A DNA stretch of 64,000 nucleotides, taken from assembly GCA_018816095.1 (NCBI GenBank), contig JAHIWP010000036.1, positions 111,835 through 175,834 on the forward strand, in the 5' to 3' direction. This DNA is from Gammaproteobacteria bacterium (GTDB lineage: Bacteria; Pseudomonadota; Gammaproteobacteria; Pseudomonadales; Pseudomonadaceae). Both the position numbers and the translations under genes were made by a program. The notes below the pieces were generated by a model. The model searched no databases. It was not told the DNA's origin and saw only the letters and a program-made list of their open reading frames with translations. Below, piece by piece: positions 19,901-28,079 of the stretch; the stretch's first letter is position 1; every line of letters starts with the position of its first letter.

Positions 19901-20229
19901 CCATGGCCGCCGGCAGCTTCCATTCGCCGCTGTTTACCATCGCCTGGCCCAGTGCCGAGTTTGGTGCGATGGGCCTGGAGGGTGCGGTGCGCCTGGGCTT
20001 TGCCAAGGAGCTGGCAGCTATCGAAGAACCCGCCGCACGCCAGCAGCTGTTCGACAAACTGGTGGCCAAGGCTTACCAAAACGGTAAGGGCATCAATATG
20101 GCCAGCTTCCTGGAGATCGATGCGGTCATCGACCCCATGGAGACCCGCGCCTGGCTGCTGCGCGGCCTGAATGCAGCGCCAACGCCCACGCCGCGCAACG
20201 GCAAGAAGCGCGCAGTCGATACCTGGTAA
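16951..20229 (+). CDS. Single-chain acyl-CoA carboxylase (BC-BCCP-CT), long-chain type
   Basis: A 1092-residue fusion starting at GTG 16951. Residues 1 to about 450 are a biotin carboxylase (LLIANRGEIAIRI, KALAGGGGRGM, EANPRIQVEHTVTE). The biotinyl domain carries EAMKME with the biotin-accepting Lys at about 522. From about 575 a carboxyltransferase of the acyl-CoA type follows, with both lobes (MNHKKTDRMLG; GFMVGPEAEKQATVRHVSRMF). The length and order match the single-polypeptide long-chain acyl-CoA carboxylases known from mycobacteria and pseudomonads. Such genes are often mislabelled pyruvate carboxylase, but no HMGL-like domain is present. It should carboxylate an acyl-CoA using ATP and bicarbonate, probably the product of the upstream ligase. 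A start 108 bases upstream is rejected as it lies inside the ligase gene. Confidence 0.9.
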   Translation: MSAPFTALLIANRGEIAIRIARAASELGIRSVAVYAEDDAASLHVRQADSAVALSGRGVAAYLDMDQLITIAQAQGCDAVHPGYGFLAENAEFARRCQAAGLCFVGPSSEVLQLFGDKAAARELAERCEVPLVAGINRPISLAEAHGFFAEHGAVMLKALAGGGGRGMRPVFAASELDEAFARCQSEARAAFGNDALYIEQLISQARHIEIQVLGDSTGAVSHLWERDCSLQRRQQKLVEIAPSPDLPAATRERMIACALQLARAAKYQGLGTFEFLLDAEQPERFYFMEANPRIQVEHTVTEQVTGVDLLHTQLKLAAGQSLADLGLLQPPPVNGCAVQLRINLESMNADGSTRPAAGTLSAYQPPSGPGLRVDGYGYAGYPVSPSYDSLLAKLIAHAADYPRALRRAYRALCEFRLEGVASNLHLLQNLLRLPHVASYQLTTRFVENHLGELLAAQPQAHPHHFFVDAQATSQTTHQVQDAPPGCLPLQTHSTGVVVSLEVAEGDAVAVGQSIAVLEAMKMEFVVSARHSGIVRQLAVQVGSALDEGQALLYIEPAEVDAATQQSEQSLDLEHIRADLAEVLERHAITGDERRPQAVAKRRKTGQRTVRENLAELLDDGSFSEYGALAIAAQRRRRSLEELIEQSPADGLVAGIGTVNAATFGSEAARCMAIAYDYTVFAGTQGVMNHKKTDRMLGLAAQWRLPLVLFAEGGGGRPGDTDFVGVAGLDCHTFVGMAKLSGLVPLVGVVSGRCFAGNAALLGCCDVIIATDNATIGMAGPAMIEGGGLGSFKPEQVGPVSVQGPNGVIDVLVADETEAVQVAKQYLSYFQGALSDWQCADQRELRHVIPENRLRVYDIRQVIATLADHDSVLELRRQFAPGLITAFIRIEGKPFGLLANNPAHLGGAIDAVAGDKAARFMQLCDAFDIPLLSLCDTPGFMVGPEAEKQATVRHVSRMFVAAASLTVPFFTVVLRKGYGLGAQAMAAGSFHSPLFTIAWPSAEFGAMGLEGAVRLGFAKELAAIEEPAARQQLFDKLVAKAYQNGKGINMASFLEIDAVIDPMETRAWLLRGLNAAPTPTPRNGKKRAVDTW

Positions 20230-20242
20230 GCCACAGACCGTA

Positions 20243-20261
20243 GCCCGGATGCAATCCGGGC
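20243..20261. repeat. Short palindrome gcccggat-gca-atccgggc
   Basis: A perfect 8-bp inverted repeat 14 bases after the carboxylase stop, in a tagcccggat-type context that recurs between genes in many Pseudomonas genomes (REP-like). It has no T tract, so it is a weak terminator at best. Confidence 0.55.
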
Positions 20262-20287
20262 AACAGCTGCGTTGAACCGAAGCATGT

Positions 20288-20317
20288 TTGGGCAGTTTCC
20301 GGCGCTTCGGGTAAACT
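20288..20317 (+). promoter_or_regulatory. Candidate sigma70 promoter for dxs
   Basis: ttgggc (20288-20293) and taaact (20312-20317) are separated by 18 bases and end 33 bases before the dxs ATG. A local promoter makes sense because dxs is cut off from xseB-ispA here. Hexamer matches are moderate. Confidence 0.4.
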
Positions 20318-20350
20318 GCCGCATCTTTTGCTCCTATAACGATCTGCCCG

Positions 20351-22246
20351 ATGCCGACGACCTTCCACGAGATTCCCCGTGAGCGCCCGCTGACGCCCCT
20401 TCTAGACCGCGCCAATACGCCGGACGAGCTGCGCCGCCTGGGCGAAGCCGAGCTGGAAACCCTGGCCGACGAGTTGCGCCAGTACCTGCTGTATACGGTC
20501 GGGCAGACCGGTGGGCATTTCGGCGCGGGCCTCGGCGTAATCGAGCTGACTGTAGCGCTGCATTATGTCTTCGATACGCCGGACGACCGCCTGGTGTGGG
20601 ACGTTGGCCACCAAGCCTACCCGCACAAGATTCTCACCGGCCGTCGCGAGCAAATGGGCAGCCTGCGCCAGAAGGACGGCATCGCCGCCTTCCCACGCCG
20701 CTCGGAAAGTGAATACGACACCTTCGGCGTCGGCCACTCCAGCACCAGCATCAGCGCGGCGCTCGGCATGGCCATTGCGGCGCGCATGCAGGGCAGCAAG
20801 CGTAAATCGGTCGCGGTGATCGGTGATGGCGCGCTGACCGCCGGCATGGCCTTCGAGGCGCTGAATCACGCCAGCGATGTCAAAGCCAATATGCTGGTGG
20901 TGCTCAACGACAACGACATGTCGATCTCGAAAAATGTCGGCGGCCTGTCCACTTACCTAGCCAAGATCCTCTCCAGCCGCACCTACGCCAATATGCGTGA
21001 AGGCAGCAAAAAAGTGCTGTCCAAACTGCCCGGCGCCTGGGAGATTGCCCGTAAAACTGAAGAGCATGCCAAGGGCATGCTGGTCTCCGGCACCCTGTTT
21101 GAAGAACTCGGCTGGAACTACATCGGCCCGATCGACGGCCACGACTTGCCCAGCCTGCTCGCCACCCTGCGCAATATGCGTGACCTCGACGGCCCGCAGT
21201 TCCTGCATGTGGTGACCAAGAAAGGTAAGGGCTTTGCGCCCGCTGAAGTCGACCCGATTGGCTATCACGCGATCACCAAGCTGGAGCCCATCAACGCCCC
21301 GCCCGTGGCCAAGCAGCCCACAGGCCCTAAATATTCCAGCGTATTCGGTCAGTGGCTGTGCGACATGGCCGCGCAAGACCCACGCCTGGTCGGCATCACC
21401 CCGGCGATGAAAGAAGGCTCGGATTTGGTGGCGTTCAGCGAACGTTATCCCGAGCGCTATTTCGACGTCGCCATCGCCGAACAACACGCGGTAACCCTAG
21501 CGGCCGGCATGGCCTGCGACGGGGTTAAGCCGGTGGTGGCGATTTACTCGACCTTCCTCCAGCGCGCCTATGACCAGCTGATTCACGATGTCGCCGTGCA
21601 GCACCTCGACGTGCTGTTCGCCATCGACCGTGCCGGCCTGGTTGGCGAAGACGGCCCGACCCACGCCGGCAGCTTCGATATTTCCTACCTGCGCTGCATC
21701 CCCGGCATGCTGGTGATGACGCCCAGCGACGAGAACGAACTGCGCCGCATGCTCACCACCGGTCACCTGTTCGATGGCCCGGCAGCCGTACGCTACCCGC
21801 GCGGCACAGGCCCTAATGCGCCCATCGAGCCAGGCCTTGAGCCTCTTGAAATTGGCAAAGGCATCATCCGCCGCCAGGGCAAAAAAACCGCCCTACTGGT
21901 GTTCGGTGTACAACTGAGCGAAGCGCTCAAGGTCGGCGAAACGCTCGACGCCACCGTAGTCGACATGCGCTTTGTCAAACCGCTGGACGAAGCCCTGGTA
22001 CGCGAACTGGCCGCCAGCCATGAACTGCTGGTAACGATTGAAGAGAACAGCGTGATGGGCGGTGCCGGCAGTGCGGTCAGCGAGGTCCTTGCCCGCGAGA
22101 ACATCCTCAAACCGCTGCTGCACCTGGGCCTGCCTGACTACTACGTCGAGCACGCCAAACCCACGCAGATGCTCGCCGAATGCGGGCTGAATGCCGCCGG
22201 TATCGAAGCGGCAATACGCGCTCGGCTCGCACTTCGGGCTGTATGA
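20351..22246 (+). CDS. dxs: 1-deoxy-D-xylulose-5-phosphate synthase
   Basis: A 631-residue thiamine-diphosphate enzyme, the full usual length. GHFGAGLG and [17 protein letters not shown] stand near the N-terminus, [17 protein letters not shown] (from about 158) forms the ThDP/Mg motif, and [15 protein letters not shown] marks the pyrimidine-binding domain. It joins pyruvate and glyceraldehyde-3-phosphate to DXP, the first step of the MEP isoprenoid pathway (also a precursor of thiamine and pyridoxal). In most pseudomonads it directly follows ispA; here three genes lie between. A terminator follows. Confidence 0.96.
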   Translation: MPTTFHEIPRERPLTPLLDRANTPDELRRLGEAELETLADELRQYLLYTVGQTGGHFGAGLGVIELTVALHYVFDTPDDRLVWDVGHQAYPHKILTGRREQMGSLRQKDGIAAFPRRSESEYDTFGVGHSSTSISAALGMAIAARMQGSKRKSVAVIGDGALTAGMAFEALNHASDVKANMLVVLNDNDMSISKNVGGLSTYLAKILSSRTYANMREGSKKVLSKLPGAWEIARKTEEHAKGMLVSGTLFEELGWNYIGPIDGHDLPSLLATLRNMRDLDGPQFLHVVTKKGKGFAPAEVDPIGYHAITKLEPINAPPVAKQPTGPKYSSVFGQWLCDMAAQDPRLVGITPAMKEGSDLVAFSERYPERYFDVAIAEQHAVTLAAGMACDGVKPVVAIYSTFLQRAYDQLIHDVAVQHLDVLFAIDRAGLVGEDGPTHAGSFDISYLRCIPGMLVMTPSDENELRRMLTTGHLFDGPAAVRYPRGTGPNAPIEPGLEPLEIGKGIIRRQGKKTALLVFGVQLSEALKVGETLDATVVDMRFVKPLDEALVRELAASHELLVTIEENSVMGGAGSAVSEVLARENILKPLLHLGLPDYYVEHAKPTQMLAECGLNAAGIEAAIRARLALRAV

Positions 22247-22293
22247 GTACCGCTCATCCCGCGCTGAACCTAGCTCGCTTGTAATAGATTTAA

Positions 22294-22318
22294 CCGCGCA
22301 TTAAGGTGCGCGGCGTTT
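22294..22318 (+). terminator. Intrinsic terminator of dxs
   Basis: Stem ccgcgca (22294-22300) and tgcgcgg (22307-22313), followed by cgtttta. It lies between the dxs stop and the cobalamin riboswitch and should separate the two transcripts. Confidence 0.6.
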
Positions 22319-22324
22319 TACTTC

Positions 22325-22520
22325 TACCAAGGTGCGCCGCTTTTTATTGAAGCGGCGTTAAACGGGAAGCCGGTGCGCTTATAACGAGCAACCCCGGCGC
22401 TGCCCCCGCAACGGTAATCGACTGCAGAACGCTTCTGCACGTCGCCTCACAGCCACTGGGTTAGCCTGGGAAGGCGAGGCGGCACACGTCGAGAGCCCGG
22501 AGACCGGCCTTGTTGGATGT
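22325..22520 (+). ncRNA. Cobalamin riboswitch (B12 element)
   Basis: The conserved blocks occur in order: aacgggaagccggtg (22361-22375), gcccccgcaacggta (22402-22416), agccactgg and gcctgggaaggcg, then the B12 box gagcccggagaccggcc (22492-22508). It precedes a btuB-like outer-membrane receptor. Known role: adenosylcobalamin binding lowers expression of B12-uptake genes. The 382-base gap between dxs and the receptor gene is filled by the dxs terminator, this element and a Shine-Dalgarno hairpin. Confidence 0.93.
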
Positions 22521-22592
22521 GACTGGTGTTGCGGAGGGCATCACCGTCAAGCTCAGGCTGCCCTTGCGTGCGCCCGTTCTTGCCCCTGCCCT

Positions 22593-22619
22593 CCTCAAAA
22601 GTCTTCCGACCTTTTGAGG
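22593..22619 (+). promoter_or_regulatory. Shine-Dalgarno-sequestering hairpin of btuB leader
   Basis: cctcaaaag (22593-22601) is perfectly complementary to cttttgagg (22611-22619) around a 9-base loop. The 3' arm contains the GAGG ribosome site of the receptor gene, whose GTG is at 22629. It is a ready-made translational off-switch downstream of the riboswitch. Confidence 0.75.
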
Positions 22620-22628
22620 ATTCTCTAC

Positions 22629-24536
22629 GTGAAATTGTCCCGCCTTGCTCTGGCTGTGGCTTTGCTACCCAGTGCGCATGCTTTTGCCGAAGCACCTTCA
22701 CGCGACGATGCGCTGAAGCTCGACGACGCGGTTATCACCGCCAACAGAGAGGTGCAGACTCGCCGCGAAAGCAGTGCTGCCGTCAGCGTCTTCACCCGCA
22801 TCGACATCGAGCGACTTCGCCCTGCCAGCGTTAACGAACTGCTTGCCCGCGTACCCGGCGTACAAGTCACACAAAATGGTGGCCGCGGCAGTAACTCCAG
22901 CCTGTTCATCCGCGGCACCAGCACCGCTCAGAGCCTGGTGTTAATTGACGGCCAACGCGCCGGGTCGATTTCTTCCGGCGGTGCCAGCCTGCAACACCTT
23001 AACGTGGAACAGATCGAGCGCATCGAAGTCCTGCGCGGCTCGCGCTCCGCTATTTACGGAGCCGACGCCATAGGCGGTGTCGTGCAGATATTTACCCGCC
23101 GTGGAGAAGCTAGTGGCGTTAATCCCTACCTGCGTATCGCCGGCGGCAGTAACGGTACCTGGGAGCGCAGTCTTGGAGTCTCAGGCGGCAACCAGCAAAC
23201 CCGCTACAGTCTCAATGACAGCCTGGAAGAAACCGCAGGGCTCGACCGTACCGGCCCATCTTGGAACTCCGACGCAGATCACGATGCGTACCGTAATCGC
23301 GCCTTCAGCCTTAACCTCAGCCACAACTTCAATGACGACCTGCAGGTTGGCTTCAGCGCTTTGGAGCAGCGCGGCAAAAGCGAATACGACAACCCTTATG
23401 GTCGCCTGGACGCAGGCTGGAACACCAACCCCAGCAAGCCTTATACCGACTACAGCCTGAGCAGCACGTCGGTATTTGCTGACGCGCGGATAAACGAATA
23501 CTGGAGTAGCCGCCTGGAGCTTGGCCACGCGGAAGACAAACAGGACGCGCGTGACAAACTGTTCCCGAGCAGTGAGGTGTTCAATACCTACCGCGACTCT
23601 GCCACCTGGTTGAATACCCTTACACTTAATTCAAACCATAGCTTGCTGATCGGCGCGGACTACCTAAAGGACAAGCTGCACAGCAGCGTTGACTACGATG
23701 AAGATAGTCGCTGGAACCAGGCCGGTTTCATACAGCACAGCTATCGCGCTGAGCACTTCTCCACTGAGTTTGGCCTGCGTCACGACAAAAACCAGCAGTA
23801 CGGCAGCCAAAACACCTGGAACGCTGCTCTGACCGTCGTACTCAACGATGACAACGATCTAATTCTGTCCTACGCCGAAGGCTTCCGCGTACCTACTTTC
23901 AACAACCTCTATGGCCCGGACTCATGGGGAGCCAACCCCGCACTCGCCCCTGAGAAATCGAAAAGCTATGAGCTGCAATGGCGCAGCCAACTAAGCGAAA
24001 AAACTCGACTGGAAGCATCGCTTTACCGCACTGACGTACGCGACCTGATTGCTTATGTATGGAACCCGGCCACGTTTGAGGGGCGTAATTACAACGTCAA
24101 CCAGGCACGCATCAACGGCTTTGAAGCCTCTCTGTATCAAGAGCTTCTTGGCTGGCAAAGCGTATTAGGATTGAGTCTGATCGATCCCCGTGATCGCGAC
24201 AGCGGTCACACGCTGCAGCGCCGCGCCAAGCGGACGCTGGGCCTGGATCTTGATCGCCGCTTCGGCAAATTAGGTGTTGGGGCCTCTTGGCAGGTGGTCA
24301 GCAGCAGCTTCGATGATCCCGCTAACACGCGTGAAATCTCGGGCCATGGCGTGATTGATCTGCGTACTAGCTGGCACGCCAGCCAGGAACTGGCCTTCGA
24401 CCTGAAGCTGAACAACCTGCTGGATAAGGGCTACAGCCGAGCGCTTTATCAATATGACGTAGACAAACAATATTACGGCTATCAGGAACAGCCATTCGGC
24501 GTGATGCTCGGTGTAACCTGGACACCAAGCTTCTAA
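22629..24536 (+). CDS. btuB: TonB-dependent cobalamin receptor BtuB-like
   Basis: A 635-residue outer-membrane receptor. Signal peptide MKLSRLALAVALLPSAHAFA, then a TonB-box-like segment (DDAVITAN), the plug domain (VNELLARVPGVQV, SLFIRGTSTAQSLVLIDGQR, IERIEVLRGSRSAIYGADAIGGVVQIFTR) and a 22-strand barrel ending in Phe. Transport of vitamin B12 or another corrinoid is inferred from similarity and from the cobalamin riboswitch in its leader. The GTG start at 22629 is chosen because GAGG lies nine bases upstream and the signal peptide then begins properly; an upstream TTG (22614) lies inside the SD hairpin. A btuF-like gene faces it across a shared terminator. Confidence 0.92.
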   Translation: MKLSRLALAVALLPSAHAFAEAPSRDDALKLDDAVITANREVQTRRESSAAVSVFTRIDIERLRPASVNELLARVPGVQVTQNGGRGSNSSLFIRGTSTAQSLVLIDGQRAGSISSGGASLQHLNVEQIERIEVLRGSRSAIYGADAIGGVVQIFTRRGEASGVNPYLRIAGGSNGTWERSLGVSGGNQQTRYSLNDSLEETAGLDRTGPSWNSDADHDAYRNRAFSLNLSHNFNDDLQVGFSALEQRGKSEYDNPYGRLDAGWNTNPSKPYTDYSLSSTSVFADARINEYWSSRLELGHAEDKQDARDKLFPSSEVFNTYRDSATWLNTLTLNSNHSLLIGADYLKDKLHSSVDYDEDSRWNQAGFIQHSYRAEHFSTEFGLRHDKNQQYGSQNTWNAALTVVLNDDNDLILSYAEGFRVPTFNNLYGPDSWGANPALAPEKSKSYELQWRSQLSEKTRLEASLYRTDVRDLIAYVWNPATFEGRNYNVNQARINGFEASLYQELLGWQSVLGLSLIDPRDRDSGHTLQRRAKRTLGLDLDRRFGKLGVGASWQVVSSSFDDPANTREISGHGVIDLRTSWHASQELAFDLKLNNLLDKGYSRALYQYDVDKQYYGYQEQPFGVMLGVTWTPSF

Positions 24537-24598
24537 GCTTCTCACGACTTAGATGGAAAGCCTCCAGTACTAAATGAGACTAAGCAATGCCATAGAAA

Positions 24599-24630
24599 CA
24601 AGAAGGCCGCGCAAATGCGCGGCCTTCTTG
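24599..24630. terminator. Bidirectional terminator between btuB and btuF
   Basis: A perfect 15-bp inverted repeat, caagaaggccgcgca (24599-24613) and tgcgcggccttcttg (24616-24630), with an aa loop. It lies between the convergent btuB-like and btuF-like genes. Confidence 0.85.
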
Positions 24631-24649
24631 CTTGAATGGTCTTAACAGT

Positions 24650-25447
24650 TCACTCAGTCTCGGCCAACTGCTCACACAGTTTCTCCATCGCCCCCAACAT
24701 CTGAAAGCTAGGCCGTTCCAGGCCATCGTCGGGCACCAACCAGAGCTGATCCAGCTCAACCGCGCGCACAACTGGCCAGTTACGCCAGGCATCTAGTTGC
24801 GCCTGGCTACCGGCCAGAATCACCTCGGGATTGCGCTGCAAGACGGCCTCGACACTCACTTGCGGAGCCGGCAGGCTTAGGTCGGCAAAGATATTTTCGG
24901 CACCACAAACACGCAGGGCATCGCTAATAATCTGCTGGCCGCCAAGGGTATACATCGGTACATCCCAGACCTGGTAAAACACCCGCAGTGGCTGTGGGCG
25001 GCGATAGCGCTGAACTAAACCAGCCATTCCATCAAGAAATTGCTGCTGCAGGCGCAAACCTTGTTCGGCACGACCGATACGCGTGCCGATCTCGACAAAC
25101 TGTTGCGCCAGGTCGGCCAGCTTGCGCGGTTTAACGACCAACATAGGGATGCCAAAGGCCTGCAACTGCTGACGCTGCGCCCGGCTAATGCTCTCAGGCA
25201 AGAGCAACACCAGGTCAGGCTGCAGACTGATGACGCGCTCCATCTCCAACTGTCCGTAGCGCCCGACGGAAGGCACATGCGCGGCCGCAGGCGGGCGCGG
25301 ACCCGCATCAAGCACGCCCACCAGCAGGTCGACGGCTCCGAGCTCAAGCACGATTTCAGTTACAGAGGGGCCCAGACTGATCAGCCGCTCGGCGCCCGCT
25401 GCCGGCCAGGCCAGCAGCGCCAACAGGGCCACAACAAGCGCGCGCAT
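24650..25447 (-). CDS. btuF: Periplasmic cobalamin-binding protein BtuF-like
   Basis: A 265-residue helical-backbone metal/cofactor-binding protein. Signal peptide residues 1-19 ([19 protein letters not shown]). RLISLGPSVTEIVLELGAVDLLVGV opens lobe 1 as in BtuF/TroA folds, and a long helix links the lobes. Predicted to pass corrinoid from the receptor to an inner-membrane ABC transporter; no btuCD genes are in the window. Its ATG overlaps the stop of the upstream membrane-protein gene (TGATG). It is thus the last gene of a ribA operon, convergent with btuB. A haem- or iron-binding role is possible but less likely given the neighbour. Confidence 0.8.
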   Translation of the reverse strand: MRALVVALLALLAWPAAGAERLISLGPSVTEIVLELGAVDLLVGVLDAGPRPPAAAHVPSVGRYGQLEMERVISLQPDLVLLLPESISRAQRQQLQAFGIPMLVVKPRKLADLAQQFVEIGTRIGRAEQGLRLQQQFLDGMAGLVQRYRRPQPLRVFYQVWDVPMYTLGGQQIISDALRVCGAENIFADLSLPAPQVSVEAVLQRNPEVILAGSQAQLDAWRNWPVVRAVELDQLWLVPDDGLERPSFQMLGAMEKLCEQLAETE

Positions 25448-25863
25448 CAGCCGAGTTGGCGAGGGATGCGGTAGAGGTAGAGCATGACGACGCTGGAAAT
25501 CGCCAGCAGGATCAGCGGAATCGCTTCCAGGCCGGCGAACACCGCAACGGCCGCAATCCAGGCCGGCGCTGCGGCCCCCAGAAACCCAAGGCGTCGAACG
25601 CGCGCCAACTCCAGCCAGGCATCGTGTTCGGCGGCAGTATCGAGGGCTTTTTCAGTGGCCACCAAGGCGCGCTTATAGCGGCTGAACAGGGGCAAACTGG
25701 CAAACATTGAAGCCAGGCCGGCGATAAACAGCGGCATGGTCAGCAAACCGGTCTGCTGCTCAGCCCCGAACAGCAGGTTGAGCACAAACAGCGGCAGCAG
25801 GGTTACGGCCAGCTGCCGCCACCACTCCAGCGCCAGCCGCCGGCGCACTTCGCTGCGTGTCAC
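25447..25863 (-). CDS. Small membrane protein, function unknown
   Basis: A 138-residue protein with two paired hydrophobic segments: about 17-33 and 40-60 in the N-terminal half, and 94-112 and 114-132 near the C-terminus. A charged stretch ([29 protein letters not shown]) lies between the pairs. I recognise no family. It starts at GTG 25863, overlapping the ribA stop (GTGA), and its own stop overlaps the btuF start. This couples it tightly to both neighbours. A gene of this kind sits beside ribA in other pseudomonads as I recall. Confidence 0.78.
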   Translation of the reverse strand: MTRSEVRRRLALEWWRQLAVTLLPLFVLNLLFGAEQQTGLLTMPLFIAGLASMFASLPLFSRYKRALVATEKALDTAAEHDAWLELARVRRLGFLGAAAPAWIAAVAVFAGLEAIPLILLAISSVVMLYLYRIPRQLG

Positions 25864-26480
25864 AGGCTTTCCTCAACCTCGCCCTGGTGCAGGCTGCCGA
25901 GCATATGCCCGAGCTTGCCAGCCTTGGTCGCGAGGTACTTTTTGTTATGCGGATTGTGGTCGATCTGCAACGGCACACGGGTTGCCACATTGATGCCCAT
26001 ATCGCCCAGCGCCTTAACCTTGCGCGGGTTGTTGGTCATCAGCTTGATCTGGCTAATGCCCAGATGATCGAGCATCGGCAGGCAGATAGCGTAGTCACGC
26101 TGATCGGCGCCGAAGCCCAGGCGCTCGTTGGCCTCGACTGTGTCAGCACCGCCATCTTGCAGCTCATAGGCGCGGATCTTGTTCAGCAGGCCGATACCAC
26201 GGCCCTCCTGACGCAGATAGAGCAAGACGCCACGGCCTTCATCCGCAATTGCGCGCAGCGCAGCTTCCAGCTGGAAGCCGCAGTCGCAGCGCAGACTGAA
26301 CAGCGCATCGCCGGTCAGGCACTCGGAGTGCAAGCGACCCAAGACAGGGGCGCCATCGGCGACATCCCCAAAGGTCAGGGCAACGTGTTCCTTGCCGGTG
26401 GCCTCTTCGAGGAAGCCATGCATGGTGAATAGGCCAAAAGGCGTAGGCAACTGGGAGGCGGCGACAAACACGACGGACAC
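25860..26480 (-). CDS. ribA: GTP cyclohydrolase II
   Basis: A 206-residue stand-alone RibA. The zinc ligands are in [20 protein letters not shown] (Cys about 54, 65, 67), and the catalytic region has [21 protein letters not shown] and [11 protein letters not shown]. It opens GTP to the diaminopyrimidine that begins riboflavin synthesis. The start is GTG 26480 with AGGAG six bases upstream. It lies away from the other rib genes and heads an operon with a membrane protein and btuF. It must supply the activity that the degenerate second half of RibBA lacks. Confidence 0.95.
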   Translation of the reverse strand: MSVVFVAASQLPTPFGLFTMHGFLEEATGKEHVALTFGDVADGAPVLGRLHSECLTGDALFSLRCDCGFQLEAALRAIADEGRGVLLYLRQEGRGIGLLNKIRAYELQDGGADTVEANERLGFGADQRDYAICLPMLDHLGISQIKLMTNNPRKVKALGDMGINVATRVPLQIDHNPHNKKYLATKAGKLGHMLGSLHQGEVEESL

Positions 26481-26668
26481 CGGATACTCCTAAAGGAAAT
26501 GGGCAGGGAATAATCAGGCCGGCATTGTAACAGCAGGCCCCAGCAGCCGGTCAGCTTGAATTACTGATGATAAGGATCGAGCCGCCTAGCATTTGTTTTC
26601 ACTCTTGCGAGCTGGCGCCCTGTTTTTAACGCCACAGGGCTGACGCGCAGCAGGCCGTAAACAGGCTC

Positions 26669-27316
26669 TTAGTACTTGGATTCCAGCACCAGCATATCCT
26701 GCTCCACTTTCCAGCCAACCCGACTGAGAAAGCTCATGCCGAGCAAGGCTTCGCGAGGTGAACTGCCTTCGAGCACCACAGCCTCAACCCCCAACACTTC
26801 CAGCTCACCGACCTTGACCCGATCCAGCGTCACGCGCCAGCCGCGTGCCGTGCCACTGGCGGTGCTGACTTGCAAAGGCGAGCCAATCACCCGGTAATCA
26901 ATACCCAACCGGCGAGCATGCTCATCATTAAGCGCCACCGAGGTGGCGCCGGTATCGACCAGAAACTGGATGGACTGACTGTTCACCGAGCCGGCCACCC
27001 AGTAATGCCCCCCGATACCTTTGGCTACGCTGAGTTGCTTCTTCTGCGCTTCGGCAAAACCGTTGCTGTACTCGCGGCTGAGGCTATAGCTGCGCTCAAT
27101 ACCGTCGACACGCAACACCGCGCCACGGCTGTCGGCACTGATCACCTGCACACCACGCGGGCCAACCTGGCCGACCTTGACCAGCTTGCGCTGCCCCTCA
27201 ACATTCAATACGGCAGCGCCGGGGAACAGGCCGACGACACGCACCTGGGTGGCCGCCATTACCCAGCTGCTCAATAGCAACGGCACGCTCAATAGGATTA
27301 ATTTCAGGGCGTACAT
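26669..27316 (-). CDS. Secreted retropepsin-like aspartic protease
   Basis: A 215-residue protein with a signal peptide (MYALKLILLSVPLLLSSWVMA), a non-catalytic N-terminal part and a C-terminal clan AA retropepsin-like domain. The catalytic DTGAT (in FLVDTGATSVAL) and a later LLGMSFL stand where this family has its dimer-interface Gly-Met motif. Likely a periplasmic endopeptidase of the TIGR02281-like group; substrates are unknown. The start at 27316 has GAGG six bases upstream and is preferred to 27328. It follows the solute-binding-protein gene by 17 bases and is the last gene of the long minus-strand operon. Confidence 0.82.
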   Translation of the reverse strand: MYALKLILLSVPLLLSSWVMAATQVRVVGLFPGAAVLNVEGQRKLVKVGQVGPRGVQVISADSRGAVLRVDGIERSYSLSREYSNGFAEAQKKQLSVAKGIGGHYWVAGSVNSQSIQFLVDTGATSVALNDEHARRLGIDYRVIGSPLQVSTASGTARGWRVTLDRVKVGELEVLGVEAVVLEGSSPREALLGMSFLSRVGWKVEQDMLVLESKY

Positions 27317-27333
27317 GGACGGCCTCACACAGG

Positions 27334-28062
27334 TTAATCAAACGGATAAGACTGCTTCCAGCGCTGGAATATCGGCCGCAAACTGCCATCTGCCACCAAC
27401 ACGTCCATGCGTTTATCGAACAAATCGGCCAGGGCCCGGCCGCGCGGGTTATCGCCAAAGCCCAAATACAGCGGCAACTCAGTCAACGGATAAACGCGGT
27501 AGCGCGACGGCACACGGGCATCACGCAAAATAAATGTCACTTCATCTTGAGCGTCGAGATAGAAATCTGTGCGCCCCTGATCCAGCATGCCGAGGATACC
27601 GCTGCGGCGCAGCACTTCGCGGTACTGGTGCAAATTTGGCAAATAGCGCTGGTATTCATAACCGCGCACCCACGCCAGTCGAAACGAACCGATGCTTTCA
27701 AGGGTCGGCGCTGGCGTACTGGCCAACCCCAGCGCCACAACATTGTCGGCGTCATAGTGCCAACGCGGGTAAATCACACGGTCAGCGATTTCATTGCGAT
27801 AGGAGCCTACCCAGGCGTCGGCTTCGCCACGCTGCACCAGACCAATCGAGCGGGTATAGGGCACGCTGTTTATCTGCAACTGCACGCCTGCCGGCTCATA
27901 CACCGCCCGGAAAATATCCCAGGCCAGGCCGTGACCATCGGCATTGGTGTGCTGCGGCCAAGATTCGGCAGCGATGCGTACCGGTGTCGGCTCGATAGCA
28001 CAGGCCAAGGTACTGACCACGCTCACTACAGCCCATAGCATCCAATAAACGCAGCGCTCCAT
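27334..28062 (-). CDS. Periplasmic solute-binding protein, family 3-like
   Basis: A 242-residue protein with a signal peptide (to about ACA, residue 22) and an SBP_bac_3-like fold. PVRIAAESWPQHTNADGHGLAWDIFRAVYEPAGVQLQ and RSIGLVQRGEADAWVGSYRNE are typical of amino-acid-binding relatives. No permease or ATPase is nearby, so it may sense or scavenge rather than serve a transporter (inference). ATG with AGGAG seven bases upstream; it begins 17 bases after pgpA. Confidence 0.8.
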   Translation of the reverse strand: MERCVYWMLWAVVSVVSTLACAIEPTPVRIAAESWPQHTNADGHGLAWDIFRAVYEPAGVQLQINSVPYTRSIGLVQRGEADAWVGSYRNEIADRVIYPRWHYDADNVVALGLASTPAPTLESIGSFRLAWVRGYEYQRYLPNLHQYREVLRRSGILGMLDQGRTDFYLDAQDEVTFILRDARVPSRYRVYPLTELPLYLGFGDNPRGRALADLFDKRMDVLVADGSLRPIFQRWKQSYPFD

Positions 28063-28079
28063 TGCCTAACTCCTACACA

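Noticed and set aside
22526-22834. 102-codon plus-strand frame across the btuB leader
   Set aside because: Overlaps the SD hairpin and the btuB signal peptide in another frame; no ribosome site or family resemblance.
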